Position numbers and translations under genes: made by a program | NCBI GenBank assembly: GCA_000969725.1 | Contig: JXSR01S003014.1 | Reading direction: 5' to 3' (one strand) | DNA: 23,747 nucleotides | Origin: Ophiothrix spiculata | Lineage: Eukaryota > Echinodermata > Ophiuroidea > Amphilepidida > Ophiotrichidae | The notes under the pieces: generated by a model | What the model saw: only the letters and a program-made list of their open reading frames with translations | Told to the model about the DNA's origin: nothing | The model's database searches: none | In this document: piece by piece, positions 1 through 10,980 of the stretch | Layout of the letters: each line of letters starts with the position of its first letter | Position numbering within the stretch: position 1 is the first letter of the stretch

Positions 1-49
1 AATGTATTTACTATTTCTCTTTAAGGCCCTATGTGTATCAAAATCCAAA

Positions 50-358
50 AAGTCATATACTACGTTAAATAAAAGTATGGCGATATGCAACTCTTATTAG
101 CGGTATGCGTCAAATCTGATGGGAGAAAAAAGACTTAAGCATTGAATACTTCAAGGAATGTCTCTGTTTAACACCGACAGTCATTTGACATAAATCAAGG
201 TTTGAGTCGTGTGGGAATACAATTCCGTTGTTGAAGTCATATGCTACGTTAAATAAAAGTATGGCGATATGCAACTCTTATTAGCGGTATGCGTCAAGTC
301 TGATGGAAGAAAAAAGATTTAAGCATTGAATATTTCAAGGAATGTCTCTGTTTAACAC
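50..358 (+). repeat. Duplicated 125-bp unit inside copy A
   Basis: Bases 50-174 and 234-358 are near-identical 125-bp units. They differ at only a few positions, including ATATAC/ATATGC, AAATC/AAGTC, GGGAG/GGAAG and ACTT/ATTT. They are separated by 59 bases that match 14928-14986 in copy B. Copy B holds one truncated version of the unit, starting near 15088 and ending at the TTAGCG near 15138. Confidence 0.9.
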
Positions 359-438
359 TATGTCTTTATTTTAAAAGGGACACATTTATTAATACTGAAA
401 TTATACAATGTGTCAAAATTAAGGCTGGTATCGACCAT

Positions 439-468
439 GCTTTTGTCGACAATGTCGTGGACAAAAGC
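439..468. repeat. Small inverted repeat
   Basis: GCTTTTGTC at 439-447 is exactly complementary to GACAAAAGC at 460-468, with a 12-base spacer. A second GTGGACAAAA lies near 511-520. It is short enough to be chance in AT-rich DNA and has no associated gene. Confidence 0.4.
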
Positions 469-1193
469 AATTTTATTCTCTGACGACAAGAGTGCTTATA
501 TATCGAGTTTGTGGACAAAAAAACCCGTAAAAAATATAGCTTATATTAATAACAACAAACAAACAGCTTAGCAAGTGTCTAGAACAATAAAGGTTTGAAA
601 ATAAACAAATTAGAACGTTGAAACAAATCTTATCTGTTGAATTACAAAGCAGTCACGTGGTACCTCACTGTTGCTGAACCCAATAAAAAATAGAGACATT
701 TTATTCGTAAGTGTTAAAATAGATGGCGCTATTCATAAAAAACTCATTTTGGATGTAGAAGTTATATGCTGGTGTGTATTACCGAAATTAGATATGCAAA
801 TGAAGCATCTGACGTCAAGAACACCTTATTTATCATTTTAGCCAAAATCTTCACAGATCACACAACATAATCGATAATCAAATATAATCAATAATTTGAA
901 ATATGCATAGTGCCCACATTTTTGCACAAATCTGAATTTACAAAAAATACCAATAAACGGGCTCAAAAATAATCAAAATTTAAACCAAAATGAAAAAAAC
1001 AAAATATTGCTTCAAAACCTTATTCACAATTCAGTGATTTGTGCTGTTTGCGAAGCAAAAATGTGAATTTTTGATTTAAAATAAATGTCCACCTCAAATA
1101 ACAGTTACCTGAATACCTCCTCTATTTAATCTGCACAACAATCTACATATGTTTCTATCCACTGGCCTTTGTCTAGCACTAACCTGTACCAGT

Positions 1194-1653
1194 CACGATA
1201 AAAGAAATTGTTTAAAAGACTATGGATTTACGTTATCTCCATGTAATTCCCTCGCTATTTGTGGCTAAATTTGTAAGATCCCTTTACCTATGTTGTCGCA
1301 TTACGACATTTGTTTACTACTTTATCGAGTTTCAAACAGTCATCTTTTATTTTCGCCATTGTTTTCAAAGAGGCTACAGGTTCAAATGTTTTTTTAAATA
1401 TAGGTTTCTTTTCCTGATTATTGTCTTAGGCTAGATTTTGTTCATTCGACTTTTCTATCTTTATCAAGTTATTCAAGCTCCAAGAAGTTGTTAAGAGGAG
1501 TCGATATTGATTCATCATCTGAAAACTGCTTTTTACCGAAACAAACCCTTGTAGTTAAACCGCGGATCATTGTTAAACATCTGAAAAGAACTAAAATATA
1601 AAAAAAAAATGATTATATATTGAACCGTTTTGAAAGTGATGATGAAACCCAAA
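1194..1653. other. Copy-A-specific segment, no recognisable content
   Basis: These 460 bases have no counterpart in copy B, which holds a 265-base SINE between the same two breakpoints. The longest frame here (1222-1434, 70 codons) is rich in F, Y and L, as random AT-rich sequence is, and has no recognisable domain. I see no terminal inverted repeats or tRNA-like boxes in it. Confidence 0.5.
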
Positions 1654-2160
1654 ATTACTGACCTCTTATGCATCTAAAATTTATTTAACACAGATTTTTC
1701 CCAATACATTTGGGTTCAGATTTGCAAAATGGAAGTACAATCCCGGGGGACCACTCAAATATAATGCTGCAGGCATAGCGTGACCAAGGAAAATGTGAAT
1801 TAGGGTTGTTTTTGAGGACAAAAGGGTGTATCAGGTGACACCTTTTAGGGTATCAAAAACAACCATTTTATCTCATTTTCAAGAAATGGGGTACTTTGTC
1901 AAACCCTAGTGTTTAAACGGTAACGGTAAATTCCAGATTTAGGGTGTGAATAGGTGAAAAAGGCTTTGGCTTCAGAAACAATCACCCTTAGGGGGTGTTT
2001 TGAAAAACTGTGGTCACGCAATGCCTGCAATATTATACTTGAGTGGGCCTTCGGGAGTACAATACGGGGGTGTTCAATAATATCGTGATTTGAGATAGAA
2101 GGAGATGAGGCATACAAAATCAAATAACACTTAAGTGGTCAAGGGGAATCCATATTACCC
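1654..2160 (+). repeat. Copy A of the direct duplication, second part, interrupted by a MITE
   Basis: Bases 1654-1741 match 16433-16521 and bases 2056-2160 match about 16513-16620. The MITE at 1742-2055 splits the match. Shared landmarks are CATTTGGGTTCAGATTTGC, GGAAGTACAAT, and AGAAGGAGATGAGGCATAC. Copy B has a run of ten G at 16523-16532 where copy A has five. The match fades after about 2150. Confidence 0.8.
1742..2055. mobile_element. Non-autonomous DNA transposon (MITE), 314 bp, 45-bp TIRs, 8-bp TSD
   Basis: The left end (1742-1786) and the reverse complement of the right end (2011-2055) agree at 38 of 45 positions, both beginning CCCG and ending GCGTGACCA. The element is flanked on both sides by AGTACAAT (1734-1741 and 2056-2063). 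The paralogous site in copy B has one AGTACAAT (about 16514-16521) with no insert. This is a full occupied/empty pair. The interior has several AGGGTGT or ACCCT motifs in both orientations and no useful reading frame. An 8-bp duplication is typical of hAT-like elements, but the CCCG ends do not name a family I recognise, so the superfamily is left open. Confidence 0.9.
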
Positions 2161-2352
2161 AGTTTGGTCCAAACACGCGAAGCAATTTCCGCCCTTCCTT
2201 GTCTAACTTTAGGATACGCATCACTTTGTGAAAAAACAATCAAATCGGCCCCCTCCCCCCTTATGCTAATTAGTATTAATAATCTTTTTCGGGAACGCTT
2301 TTCGAATTTCTTTTGCCCACTGATGTTTGGGCCATATGGACCTACCCCCTCC
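2161..2352. other. Gene-free spacer
   Basis: No repeat partner, RNA gene or convincing coding region was found. The 67-codon frame at 2164-2367 has no recognisable similarity. Confidence 0.4.
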
Positions 2353-2436
2353 CAACGGGTATGTTGAAGACCTTAACCACTTATGGGTCATTTGCAACGG
2401 GTATGTTGAAGACCTTAACCACTTAAGGGTCATGTT
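2353..2436 (+). repeat. Tandem duplication, 42-bp period, two copies
   Basis: CAACGGGTATGTTGAAGACC begins at 2353 and again at 2395. The two 42-bp units differ in only a few bases (TTATGGG versus TTAAGGG, plus the last bases). This looks like a recent local slip or duplication event. Confidence 0.9.
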
Positions 2437-2678
2437 TTATACATGTAGTTCAGTTTGATTGTCGAATATCTAAAAAGTTTCAAGAAAATATTTGCTTTTA
2501 TTATTTTTAACAGAAATTTTAAACTTGTTAGGTAGAGGTTTCTTAAACTTGGAGTTAATCATTCACAATCGATAAACATATCCATCTAGATACCAATATG
2601 CAGTCCAAATCCTTTTATGTTATTTCAGGAGTAATCTTTTGCAAGTGCTGACACTCTTTATTGAAGTTGCTCAGGGTA

Positions 2679-2928
2679 GCACTTGGGAAAGAGATTTAAA
2701 AGTTAATGCATATCAGTTAAGTTTTATCATTACTTTAGTTTGTAAGGTAAAGATAAAATCCTCTAACAAGCAAGTTTTAATGGAACTGGCCTAAATTTTG
2801 GTTGCACTTGGGAAAAAGAGATTTAACGGTTAATGCATGTCAGTTAAGTCTCGTTATTTCTTCAGTTTTAAGGTAAAGAGAAAAACCTTTAACAAGCAAG
2901 TTTTAAAGGAACTTTGCTCAATACTTTT
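2679..2928 (+). repeat. Diverged tandem duplication, ~125-bp period, two copies
   Basis: Units starting at 2679 and 2804 share GCACTTGGGAAA, GAGATTTAA, GTTAATGCAT, TCAGTTAAGT, AAGGTAAAGA and AACAAGCAAGTTTTAA in the same order. They are clearly more diverged than the 42-bp duplication upstream, so this is an older event. Confidence 0.8.
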
Positions 2929-3049
2929 CTAACTACATATTTCAACACGAATCGATAGAACATGTTGATAGTAATATAACCTACCAGTAGTATTCCCTGA
3001 ATTTGTGGAATTGTTAAGAAAATAGCAATTCTGACCTACAATTTTGGCG

Positions 3050-3225
3050 CAGAATTCAAATAGCATTTGCACAGCGTTGGTATTAGAAATTGGTCATGCA
3101 AGTGATAATGATACCTTTAAGAAGTTATTGTTATGTTTTTTCCTGTTATTATTGCGATTTGTTTATACTTATTTGAATAACAGGTGGGTTAGCTCTGCAA
3201 ATTAAAGATGACGGTTACTCGCCTC
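3050..3225 (+). repeat. Arm 1 of a distant inverted repeat (partner 16811-16996)
   Basis: The reverse complement of 16811-16996 aligns along this whole stretch. Shared blocks are AGAATTC, TAGCATTTGCACAGCG, TTGGTCATGCAAGTGATAA and CAAATTAAAGATGACGGTTA. Divergence is moderate, with small indels. Neither arm is open in a shared frame with recognisable protein content. It lies downstream of copy A, as its partner lies downstream of copy B, but the partner is inverted. Confidence 0.85.
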
Positions 3226-3934
3226 TATCGTGTCATATGTAAACTACGACAAAAATAGACCTTCATACATCATTTGTTTTCAATGTAATTCTGTATAAAA
3301 CAAAAATAATGACCCTAACAACAATACAGTTGTTCTTTCTGGTTTTTCTCCTTATCAAAATCACATTGGTTATGACTGGTTCGAATCATGATGCCAAAAT
3401 TAATTCAGGATGAACGATGGCAAATGTTACGGATGTCAACAGACGAAACAGCTAGGCAAATGGAGATCACAAGAAGACGGTTAGACCCTTGACGATTATG
3501 TTATTTTTAAATGATAAAGGAACAGAAGAAAACATTCAATGATACCCAAGAAATATTGAGATCGATCTTTAACATCTTACTTGTTAAAAGATAAAAAGGA
3601 AGAAAAATAAAGCAAAAGTTAAAGATTTTCTTTTAAATGGCTTGCTATGTGTTTGGACTTTTTCAAGATTTTTTTCACTTCACTGAGCGTCATGATCCCA
3701 TTGAAGTATTAAAGTTATCAGTCAAATAAAACATTAACTTTAACAACGCTTAACCGAGTCTGCCATACAATTGGTTTAATTCCATTTAGGCAATGTTCCC
3801 AATTCATGACAGAATATCTTCTAACATATAAGAGAAAATTAGACACAAGGTTGAAACCTTGCACAATGCATTTCAGAGGTCAAGATCAATTAGTTATAAG
3901 TAAATTATACACACCCTAAAATAGGAACCTACAC
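3226..3934. other. Gene-free stretch, nothing recognised
   Basis: I looked for terminal inverted repeats, tandem units, RNA promoter boxes and coding frames on both strands and saw nothing supportable. Confidence 0.4.
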
Positions 3935-5117
3935 CTTTAAAATGTATAACTGAGATTCACGCGTTCAAAGATCGGAAAAACCCTATATATTCTGTTGATT
4001 GTCCTAAAAATACAAAAAAATATTTCATATTTCTTAACATTAAACTTTGCTGTTGTTTTGAAGTAAGCATAAAGATTGTGAATCTGTCAAAAATCAATTT
4101 AAGCAAATTTCGACCTTGATACGTATTTCCAGCTCTAGCCCAAAATAAAGTTTGTTGCATTTACGGATCGTTTGAAATGGAAGGTCACGCATTTGATTAA
4201 GAAAACATTTCAATAAATTGCCAACTGTCGTTTGTGTCTAAATGATGGCTATTTTGAGGCATGAGACGTGGGCGTCGATAAAGCGTTTAAAGATCATTCT
4301 GAACATACCTCGGGCAAAACCATCAATATAGAAGTAGAATTTGATTAGAAATGACGTTTTCCATCTAACACAAACATCACCCAAAAACACATTACTTGTC
4401 AGTTTGAACCAATCTCAGTCTATTGAATAAGACCTAGCCAAAATGTTTTCGTATTAACTTAGGCCATAGAAAAGCTGTTAAACTGACATTTAGTGCGTAT
4501 TTCGCAATTCGGTTTTTTTTTTATAGGAGACAGTAAAATCCAAATCAATTTCAACCAAAAAGAACTCCCAATAATGTGAATCGTTAAATCTCTCATTTCA
4601 CTTACCTTACATGTTTGTAATAAATATGTTGAATACGATACTGCAAGCTACAGTAGATTGCGGATTATGAACTTCAGTCAATGCTAACCTGGACCCTTAA
4701 GCAGTTGAAGAAGGACAAGTTGCACATAGAACTTAGCTTTCTGAATATAAAAATCTACAAAAAGCATAGTTATAAGCTTTCTCTCAAAAGTTTATCTAGA
4801 CAAGAGTATTAGATTTTTCTATACGTTATCGGTAACATGATTGTTATATAAGGTGTTGCGAATGAATGTTCTGATACGTGTTATATATACTTTACTCATA
4901 CTTTTCCTTTGGGTGTTACCTAATTAGGTTACTCTGACCTATTTACCACAATTGTAGGTGTATGTATCTCGTTCATCTAATGCCAAATTCCATATAGCTT
5001 TGAGTCGTCTAAAAATAGAGTTAATGTCAAGTAACTGATGATCAACTTTAGTGTATACTACTAAGACGTGTTAAAATAGAGAGTAGGTTAAACCCGTCAC
5101 AGGATTCAATATTTTAT
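3935..5117 (+). repeat. Family R repeat, copy R1
   Basis: This copy aligns with 22335-23338 over almost its full length in direct orientation, with several long blocks nearly identical (for example around 4237-4340 and 22638-22745, and around 4560-5030 and 22752-23230). Relative to the partner it has about 210 extra bases near 4341-4556, so the partner has a deletion or this copy an insertion. A second motif set (GTCGTTTGTGT, then AAATGATGGCTATTTT, then GAGGCATG) recurs in shifted positions in other copies. No copy shares an open frame. The repeat does not match a class I can name. Confidence 0.85.
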
Positions 5118-5650
5118 GTCACTTTGTCTGAATGAGATTTATTTTCATGCATGGAATGTTGACTTTGATAAAACGTTGAAAGATTATGGTGTACATACCT
5201 CAGGCAAAAGCATTGTTATATATTATAGAGAAGAATTAAAGACGTACATACCTAAGGCAAAAGCATTGTTATATATAACAGAGAAGAATTAAATTGCAAA
5301 TCACGTCTTTAATCTACAAAAACAACATCCCCAAATATTGTGTTATCAGATTGAACGAACCAATCTGTTGAAAAACTCTAACCAAAAGGTTTGATTTTTT
5401 GTAAATTAGGATAGAAAAAAGAAATACTAGTAGTTATGTCTCAGTATAAGGGGTCGCTTCATTCAAAACTCAACAGTTTTCTTTCAACTTAGGGGTTACA
5501 CAATTAGGTTACGCTGGCCTATTTACCACAATGCAAGACGTGTATCTGCTTCATTCCAGGCCAAGCCACATCAATCTAGCTTTGAGGCAACTGAGAATAT
5601 AATTAATGTTGTTAACCCCTACAGCGCATTCAGCTTTGTTTTTAATAACA
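5118..5650 (+). repeat. Family R repeat, copy R2 (partial, diverged)
   Basis: It follows R1 directly. CACTTTGTCTGAATGAGATT (5120) corresponds to the GTCGTTTGTGTCTAAATGATGG position of R1 (4229), so R1 and R2 are arranged as partial tandem units about 890 bases apart. GGGTTACACAATTAGGTTAC (5492) and GAATATAATTAATGTTGTTA (5594) are repeated at 7202 and 7272. A short local duplication of GCAAAAGCATTGTTATATAT occurs near 5204-5280. Confidence 0.75.
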
Positions 5651-6086
5651 CTCAAAAATGGAAATACAAGCTACGTTTTTGTCATTTGTAATTAACGTTG
5701 ATCAAACGCTACGATGATACACACCAATATATAAGATGTTTTTTTTTTAATAATCCAAATGACAAGTTCAATTTTACAGTTGGTTTTACACTTGAAACAT
5801 GGCACATAAGATACTAAGACAATATGAAATATTCCATGTGAATTCAAAGTTATTCTACAAACATCTTCATAATCTGCAATTGATTTCAAGAAGTAGCAAA
5901 TGATGTTATCACTGAATCAAACATATTTTAGTGCAGGTTGTACAGAATGTTTTGGATCTCTGGATAAAACCATTAGAATTAACATTTCCAGAGATATGTG
6001 TTGGCCAAATTTAATTGTAATTTAAAAGCAATAAAATATTGAAACGTGTCAAAGAATTTCTTCAGTGTGTCATATTACATGAATGG
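5651..6086. other. Gene-free spacer between an R copy and a mariner-like element
   Basis: No convincing coding region or repeat partner was seen. The 65-codon minus-strand frame at 5692-5889 has no domain I recognise. Confidence 0.4.
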
Positions 6087-6088
6087 TA

Positions 6089-7116
6089 CAGGGTGTATCA
6101 AAATGATTAGTACTCAGAATAAATAAATGTAAAAAATACTTCCCGTTCCATTTTGAAATTTTGAATTATCTGAAATGGTAGTACATTACTTTGTCTTTAA
6201 TTTGCAAAAAGAATGAGAGCATTTTGTCATTTTGTTTTACAAGAACGGGAAGATTCCGTAAGATCACCATTTTTGAAAACTCGCCACGGGTTTGATTTGT
6301 TGCCTTTCCATTTCAATGAAAACAAAAATGTATAACTCTATCTGCAAGAGATTTTGATTAATATTTTCTACCTTACAATATTATTTTACTTTCAAAATTG
6401 CCAACATCTGACATTGAAAGCTCTGTTTGACTTCTCATTCCATGAAGAAAGAACTTAATGATTATACTAAATACTTGATATTGATTAAATAAAAAATATT
6501 TTATATTTTAAATGAAAATACATCCTGTCTTTGTTTAAATAAAGATGTCTCTTTATAATAATTATTTTCACAAAAAAAGTTCAGGGCAGTAAATAATATG
6601 CAGACATATTTAATCTATTAAAATATTCATAGGTTAATATTAGCAATAATATGCCTATTGCATGCTTCTGATTGTCTTATAACGATAACTTTCAGATGTT
6701 GCAAATTGGCAAATCATGCACTTATACGGAACTCGATTCAATTTGAAAATTACAAAAAGCACCACACAACATTCATTGTGCCTGTTTCCTGAAAATTAAT
6801 GGCTTTTGATGCCGAATGAGAAACAATTTAACTTCAAATATATTGGGCTGTTCCACTTGACTAATCACATATAAAAACTTACACTTTGAATATGTTGCTT
6901 TGGCATAAGCTATTTATTACCCTAGGCGAGTTTGTAAAAAGAGATAATCTCCTAACTGACGTAAACTCCGATTGCGTGCATCAATTTTCAAAATCTTTTT
7001 TAAATGGAAGCTTTTAAATTGGTCTTTTTATATCCGTGGAAAAAATTATGCTAGCATTTATAGATTTTGTGTAAAAAATTCACAAAGTTGAGTATTAAGC
7101 ATTTTGATGCACCCTG
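6089..7116. mobile_element. Non-autonomous Tc1/mariner-like element, 1028 bp
   Basis: The left end (6089-6114) begins CAGGGTGTATCAAAATG. The reverse complement of the right end (7091-7116) matches it at 23 of 26 positions. A TA dinucleotide flanks each side (6087-6088 and 7117-7118), as expected for TA-targeting elements. Deeper in the arms there is weaker symmetry (ACTCGCC about 190-200 bases from each end). No transposase frame exists inside; stops are dense in all frames. It is therefore a deletion derivative or MITE mobilised in trans. The assignment to the mariner-type group rests on the TA target and CAGGGTG ends. Confidence 0.8.
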
Positions 7117-7198
7117 TAGTTATTTTAAGTTATTTTTATGTTGGACCATTTACAATAAGATATCCTTCTTAAAGTAAATTGTACCAGTTTTGTTTTAA

Positions 7199-7320
7199 TT
7201 TAGGGGTTACACAATTAGGTTACGCTGCTTAATCTCAGACCAAGTCACATCAATCAAGCTTTAGTCGACTGAGAATATAATTAATGTTGTTAACCCTTAC
7301 AGCGTATGCAGCTTTTTGTG
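7199..7320 (+). repeat. Family R fragment, copy R3
   Basis: It matches 5490-5645 and more weakly 4911-5030 and 23110-23240. The shared landmarks are GGGTTACACAATTAGGTTACG, CACATCAATC, then GAATATAATTAATGTTGTTA and ACAGCG. Compared with the 5490 copy it lacks about 30 bases after the first landmark. Confidence 0.8.
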
Positions 7321-9467
7321 TACATTAAAGCTACGTTCAGACGGTCGGACATAAGTTGCTTGTGACCGGTCATAAATTGTGTCGGTAATACTGCCCTACC
7401 ATGACAAAAGGAAGTAAGTGACATTTTTTACGAAATGCTGTTTTATACTTATATTAACCTATATGCAAATATCTTTTAAATGCCCACTTCAAAAAACAGT
7501 GGAAAATCTTTTAATCTTTTAAAATTTAATTGAGGTCTAGGTCAATTACTAAAAGTGAATTACATTCATGTTGAAATAGGAGACTACATCTTTAATTGAC
7601 GTCTTTCATAATATTGGGATAACCGGGTTAGGGTTAGGGTTATATATATTTACCTTACGTTTCTAAAATTGACACTGTAATATTTGCCCATGCGTGAAGC
7701 AGCTTATATCAAAACTCTTTGATCCTCTAGCTTGATGTTTAAAAGCTTGTATATATTAATGCAATACATGTTTTCATAATAAACACATACTAGTAAACTA
7801 AATACGCCCAGACTTACTTTAAAACATCTCTCAAGTGTAAGAAAATCTCAGAAACATGATATAAAGTTTAAATAAAAATATTTAAGATAGATATTCTTGT
7901 TATGAATGTGCTAAACCTTTGGGGAAACTGTTACTTATTAGATTAGAATAACGCAGCCACACATGAAACATTCAATTTATCGAGGCTGATACTTGTTGGT
8001 ACTAGAAATGGGATAGTGAACATTGTAGTAAATAGATAACCTTTCCTGCATTGAGAAATGGACAGATTTAGGGAGAGATTAAAGTTAAGATTCTTCTATA
8101 TCTGCAAGCCATCTACTTGATATGCGTTACGAACCTTGTGACAGATATTGAACTCTTTACCCACTCTCTCATATTTGTAACATTTGAGTGGTGCTCTGGC
8201 AATTTGAGAGGAAAGTCGCTATTGAAGATTTTGAATAAATGGCTGTTAAAGTTAATATATGGTGAAAATATCAAATTTCGTTTTTTGACATAAAACACAT
8301 TAATGCATATATAAGTGTCAAACTATGCCTCACATTTTGAAGGTCAATTATGCCGGGAAGTGCAATTCACGGGTAATTGATCGCGTTTTGCTATTATACA
8401 AGTAATCAGTAACTTTAAAATCGATTTGCGATATTTTTTACTGCTAGATTTTGAGTGGATTGCCTTGTATTTCGATCTCTATTTAATGAAGATTGTAGAA
8501 AGAAAATATGACATATTATAAATCATTCAAAACCTGAGAATGTCTAGAATTTTAATGACATAAACTCAATTTTGAAGATCGCGACTTTCCGCTCATTTTG
8601 CCCGAGCATCACTTATTTGTGTTCAATTATAGTCATTTATATATATTAACCTTAATACAACGTATCATTATGTCTTAAATATTTTACGGAGGTCCAGAAA
8701 AGACGCCTTTATCAGCCTGTTCATTTTGCAGAAGATCGTTTAGGTAGCACTTCAAATCTCAATTGCCTTAAACAACCGGTTCTATAAAGTTGCTATAGTT
8801 TTTAATAATATCAGCAGCATGTTGAGTTTTGATTCGACCGCTTACAGGTAAAGATGTTTATAGGCTTATAGGCGTATTTTGCGTTGGATACTATAAAGCA
8901 TAAGCAGTAATACCTCCTCCCCGGCAATATGCTTTTGCTCCAACAGAATATCAGGATTTTTTTTACTTTCACACAACAAATTCATAGGTATGAGACTCTT
9001 CGGGCCTTCAAAACAATTTGATAGTCTTCAATATAACATCCTCGTTAGAAAGTTAAAAGCTCTCAAGTTGTAAATATTAATGACGTGAACTCGTCACCAA
9101 AGATAAGCAAGACACCTTGCTTGTACAGTTTTAGTATGTGAAGTTATTAATCCAGAGACCCCTTTAGAAATAATCGCATTTAAGGGCTTAACGTTAACGC
9201 GTTATCTCATTTTCATTTTCTTTTTAAATTATATTTTACATAATATTTCAAAGTTTGTAATCATATCTGTTTTTGTCATGTATATTTATATTAATGTTCT
9301 TATCGTCATTCATTATTGAACTTTGAATGAAATAAAATCACCTCGGTCCTCACCAAGGTGAGGTCACCTTTTAAAAATGTACTTTTAGTCATTTATATAG
9401 CAGGTATTAATTTCAAACTTGGAATTTAGGTAAAACTAGTAATTTTCTACAGTATTTAGATACAAAT
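7321..9467. other. Long gene-free stretch, almost featureless
   Basis: Over 2 kb of AT-rich sequence with no repeat partner elsewhere in the window, no RNA gene and no convincing coding frame (the best, 8113-8298 on the minus strand, is 61 codons and unremarkable). Apart from the telomere-like tract at 7625-7642, I saw only a small hairpin, CCTCACC/GGTGAGG, near 9348. Confidence 0.45.
7625..7642 (+). repeat. Short interstitial telomere-like tract (GGGTTA)x3
   Basis: Three perfect units of GGGTTA. This is the usual metazoan telomere motif, but three units are too few to imply a telomere; they fit a repair scar or chance simple repeat. Confidence 0.6.
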
Positions 9468-9499
9468 GGGTGTGTGTGTGGGGTGTGGGGGTGTGTGTG
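9468..9499 (+). repeat. TG/G-rich simple repeat
   Basis: Alternating TG interrupted by runs of three to five G. A short CACACACACACA run lies downstream near 9637-9648, so the two could pair as a loose inverted repeat about 140 bases apart. Confidence 0.8.
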
Positions 9500-9877
9500 A
9501 AAATCGCTCCGTATAACGAAGGTTAAAAAAAGCAACTATCTTTGGGATAACTATATTTCTCAGAAATATTGTTAGACTGAAAAAAATTATACAATTATTG
9601 AATTCTATAATTTTTCAACAAAAGTACTCCGTTTGCACACACACACAATTGTTTCTTTGAGGAATTCAATTGACGTGTTTCGTCTTCTCATAATATCTTT
9701 GTACAGCTTAGTTGCCTGAAAAAAAGACATACAACTTGTCCCAATAATAATGCAACAAGCAAATAAAAAATATTAAAAAAGGTTGCTAAAACATAAAATT
9801 ATAGTAATACATGTTTTTCAAAAGTGAAGTTATTACTTTACAACATGGGTTTTGTCCCGTCTTATTTTAACACTATA

Positions 9878-10501
9878 CAGTGTGTCCCAGAATAAACCTT
9901 ACAATCTTTGCGTGCAATTTGCATGGGCTTAACGAATAGTTTGAAAGTTTGTAGAGATTGAATTTTATAGCTTATGAATTGAACTTTCAGATACCGTTTG
10001 TTTCATTTCAATCGGTAATATACAACAATAGTTATGCTTTGTCAAATAATTGAATGTAAAATTTGCTGGTCCAATTTAACGAGTTATTCAGTTCTCCTTG
10101 AATGAAGCTCTATTGAGTATTGTCATTGATCTGTTCACTCAACCGTAACGATGTTTACTCATTTACTACGCACATGCTTTCTCTTATCTATGCTGAAAAA
10201 ATGAACATATTTGATATAAAATTAAGAAAGATATGAGAAGTTTTCCAAGGTGACCAATTTTTATTCCATTCAGAAACACAATACTTTATTGCAGATAATC
10301 ATGAAATTGGACCAGACAAAATCCACTCAAATATTTGATAAAATATAACTTTTGTTGTATACTACGGATTAAAATAAAACAACCAGTATCTAAAGTTCAG
10401 TTCATGGGCTATAAAATGCAACCTTGACAAAGTTTCTGACTATCCGTTAAACATAAGAAAATTGCACGCACAGATTGTAAGGTTTTTTCTAGGACACTCT
10501 G
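9878..10501. mobile_element. Foldback mariner-type MITE, 624 bp, ~200-bp arms (copy M1)
   Basis: The outer 39 bases of both ends agree at 35 positions (CAGTGTGTCCCAGAATAAAC left; CAGAGTGTCCTAGAAAAAAC right, reverse complement). Symmetry continues inward for about 200 bases on each side (9878-10077 and 10304-10501), down to a GGTCCAATTT block. TA flanks both ends (9876-9877 and 10502-10503). The core of about 225 bases is unique and non-coding. The TA target and CAG.GTGTCC ends fit Tc1/mariner-type elements; no transposase is encoded. A transcript would fold into a long hairpin. Confidence 0.9.
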
Positions 10502-10744
10502 TATCCCTAGACTTATCGTCATCTCAGAGGGGCCTTTTTTTCAAAATGAGCACAAAGGATGACTAGCGTATTATCCAAATGCCCAGGGTCAGCTTATGTT
10601 GGATTATTATGCTGCAAGAAAACTGTATGAATTTGTTTTGGCATCTCACTTAATAACGGTTAATATGTTACAATTGTTGTAATTGAAAACAAATATTCCA
10701 CGCATAGAAAGAGAACGTAAGTACATACCAATCGGAGAAAATAT

Positions 10745-10980
10745 TATACAAGAGAAGACAGAGTTCCAAGAAAAGAATATTGAAGGAAAAGATGGAATAG
10801 GTAGTATTCATCCTCAATCATCATCAACTGACACGATTGATCGTCAACTGACAAAATAAATAATCATATGCGTCACTTTAATTGTCACGTATGTGCCTAT
10901 AACGAGTTTTAAGGCCCTGATCTCAATAGCTACAGACGACATTGTTATCTTTATTATGCCACATTATTAATATTGTAATA
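10745..10980 (+). repeat. Dispersed repeat D, copy D1 left part
   Basis: Similar to about 19700-19870: TATTCATCCTCAATCATCATC corresponds to the TGTATCCTCAATCACCATCA block near 19764, followed by GATCG.CAACTG and AATAATCATAT in both. D1 is interrupted by the foldback element M2 and continues at 11518. Confidence 0.65.

Larger units (their letters stand above)
1..1193 (+). repeat. Copy A of a ~1.2-kb direct duplication (first part)
   Basis: This stretch matches 14928-16167 in the same orientation. Shared blocks include a piece with TAAGGCCCTATGTGTATC, one with AAAAGTATGGCGATATGC, and about 660 bases from 527 to 1193 that align with 15525-16167, with small indels and scattered substitutions. 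The order of blocks at the left end differs: copy A has a duplicated 125-bp unit, while copy B has one unit and extra sequence before it. The match runs off the left edge of the window, so the true boundary is unknown. No reading frame is conserved between the copies, so this looks like non-coding repeat DNA. Seen directly; class unknown. Confidence 0.85.

Noticed and set aside
1..360. CRISPR-like array from repeated units at the left end
   Set aside because: There are only two 125-base units with a 59-base spacer that is itself a dispersed repeat; the context is eukaryotic.
3957..4160. 67-codon minus-strand frame in family R
   Set aside because: The homologous stretches at 22350 and 14660 do not keep the frame, so it is not coding.
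6089..7116. Autonomous transposase in the 1028-bp mariner-like element
   Set aside because: Stops occur in every frame and no DDE/D motif region could be found.
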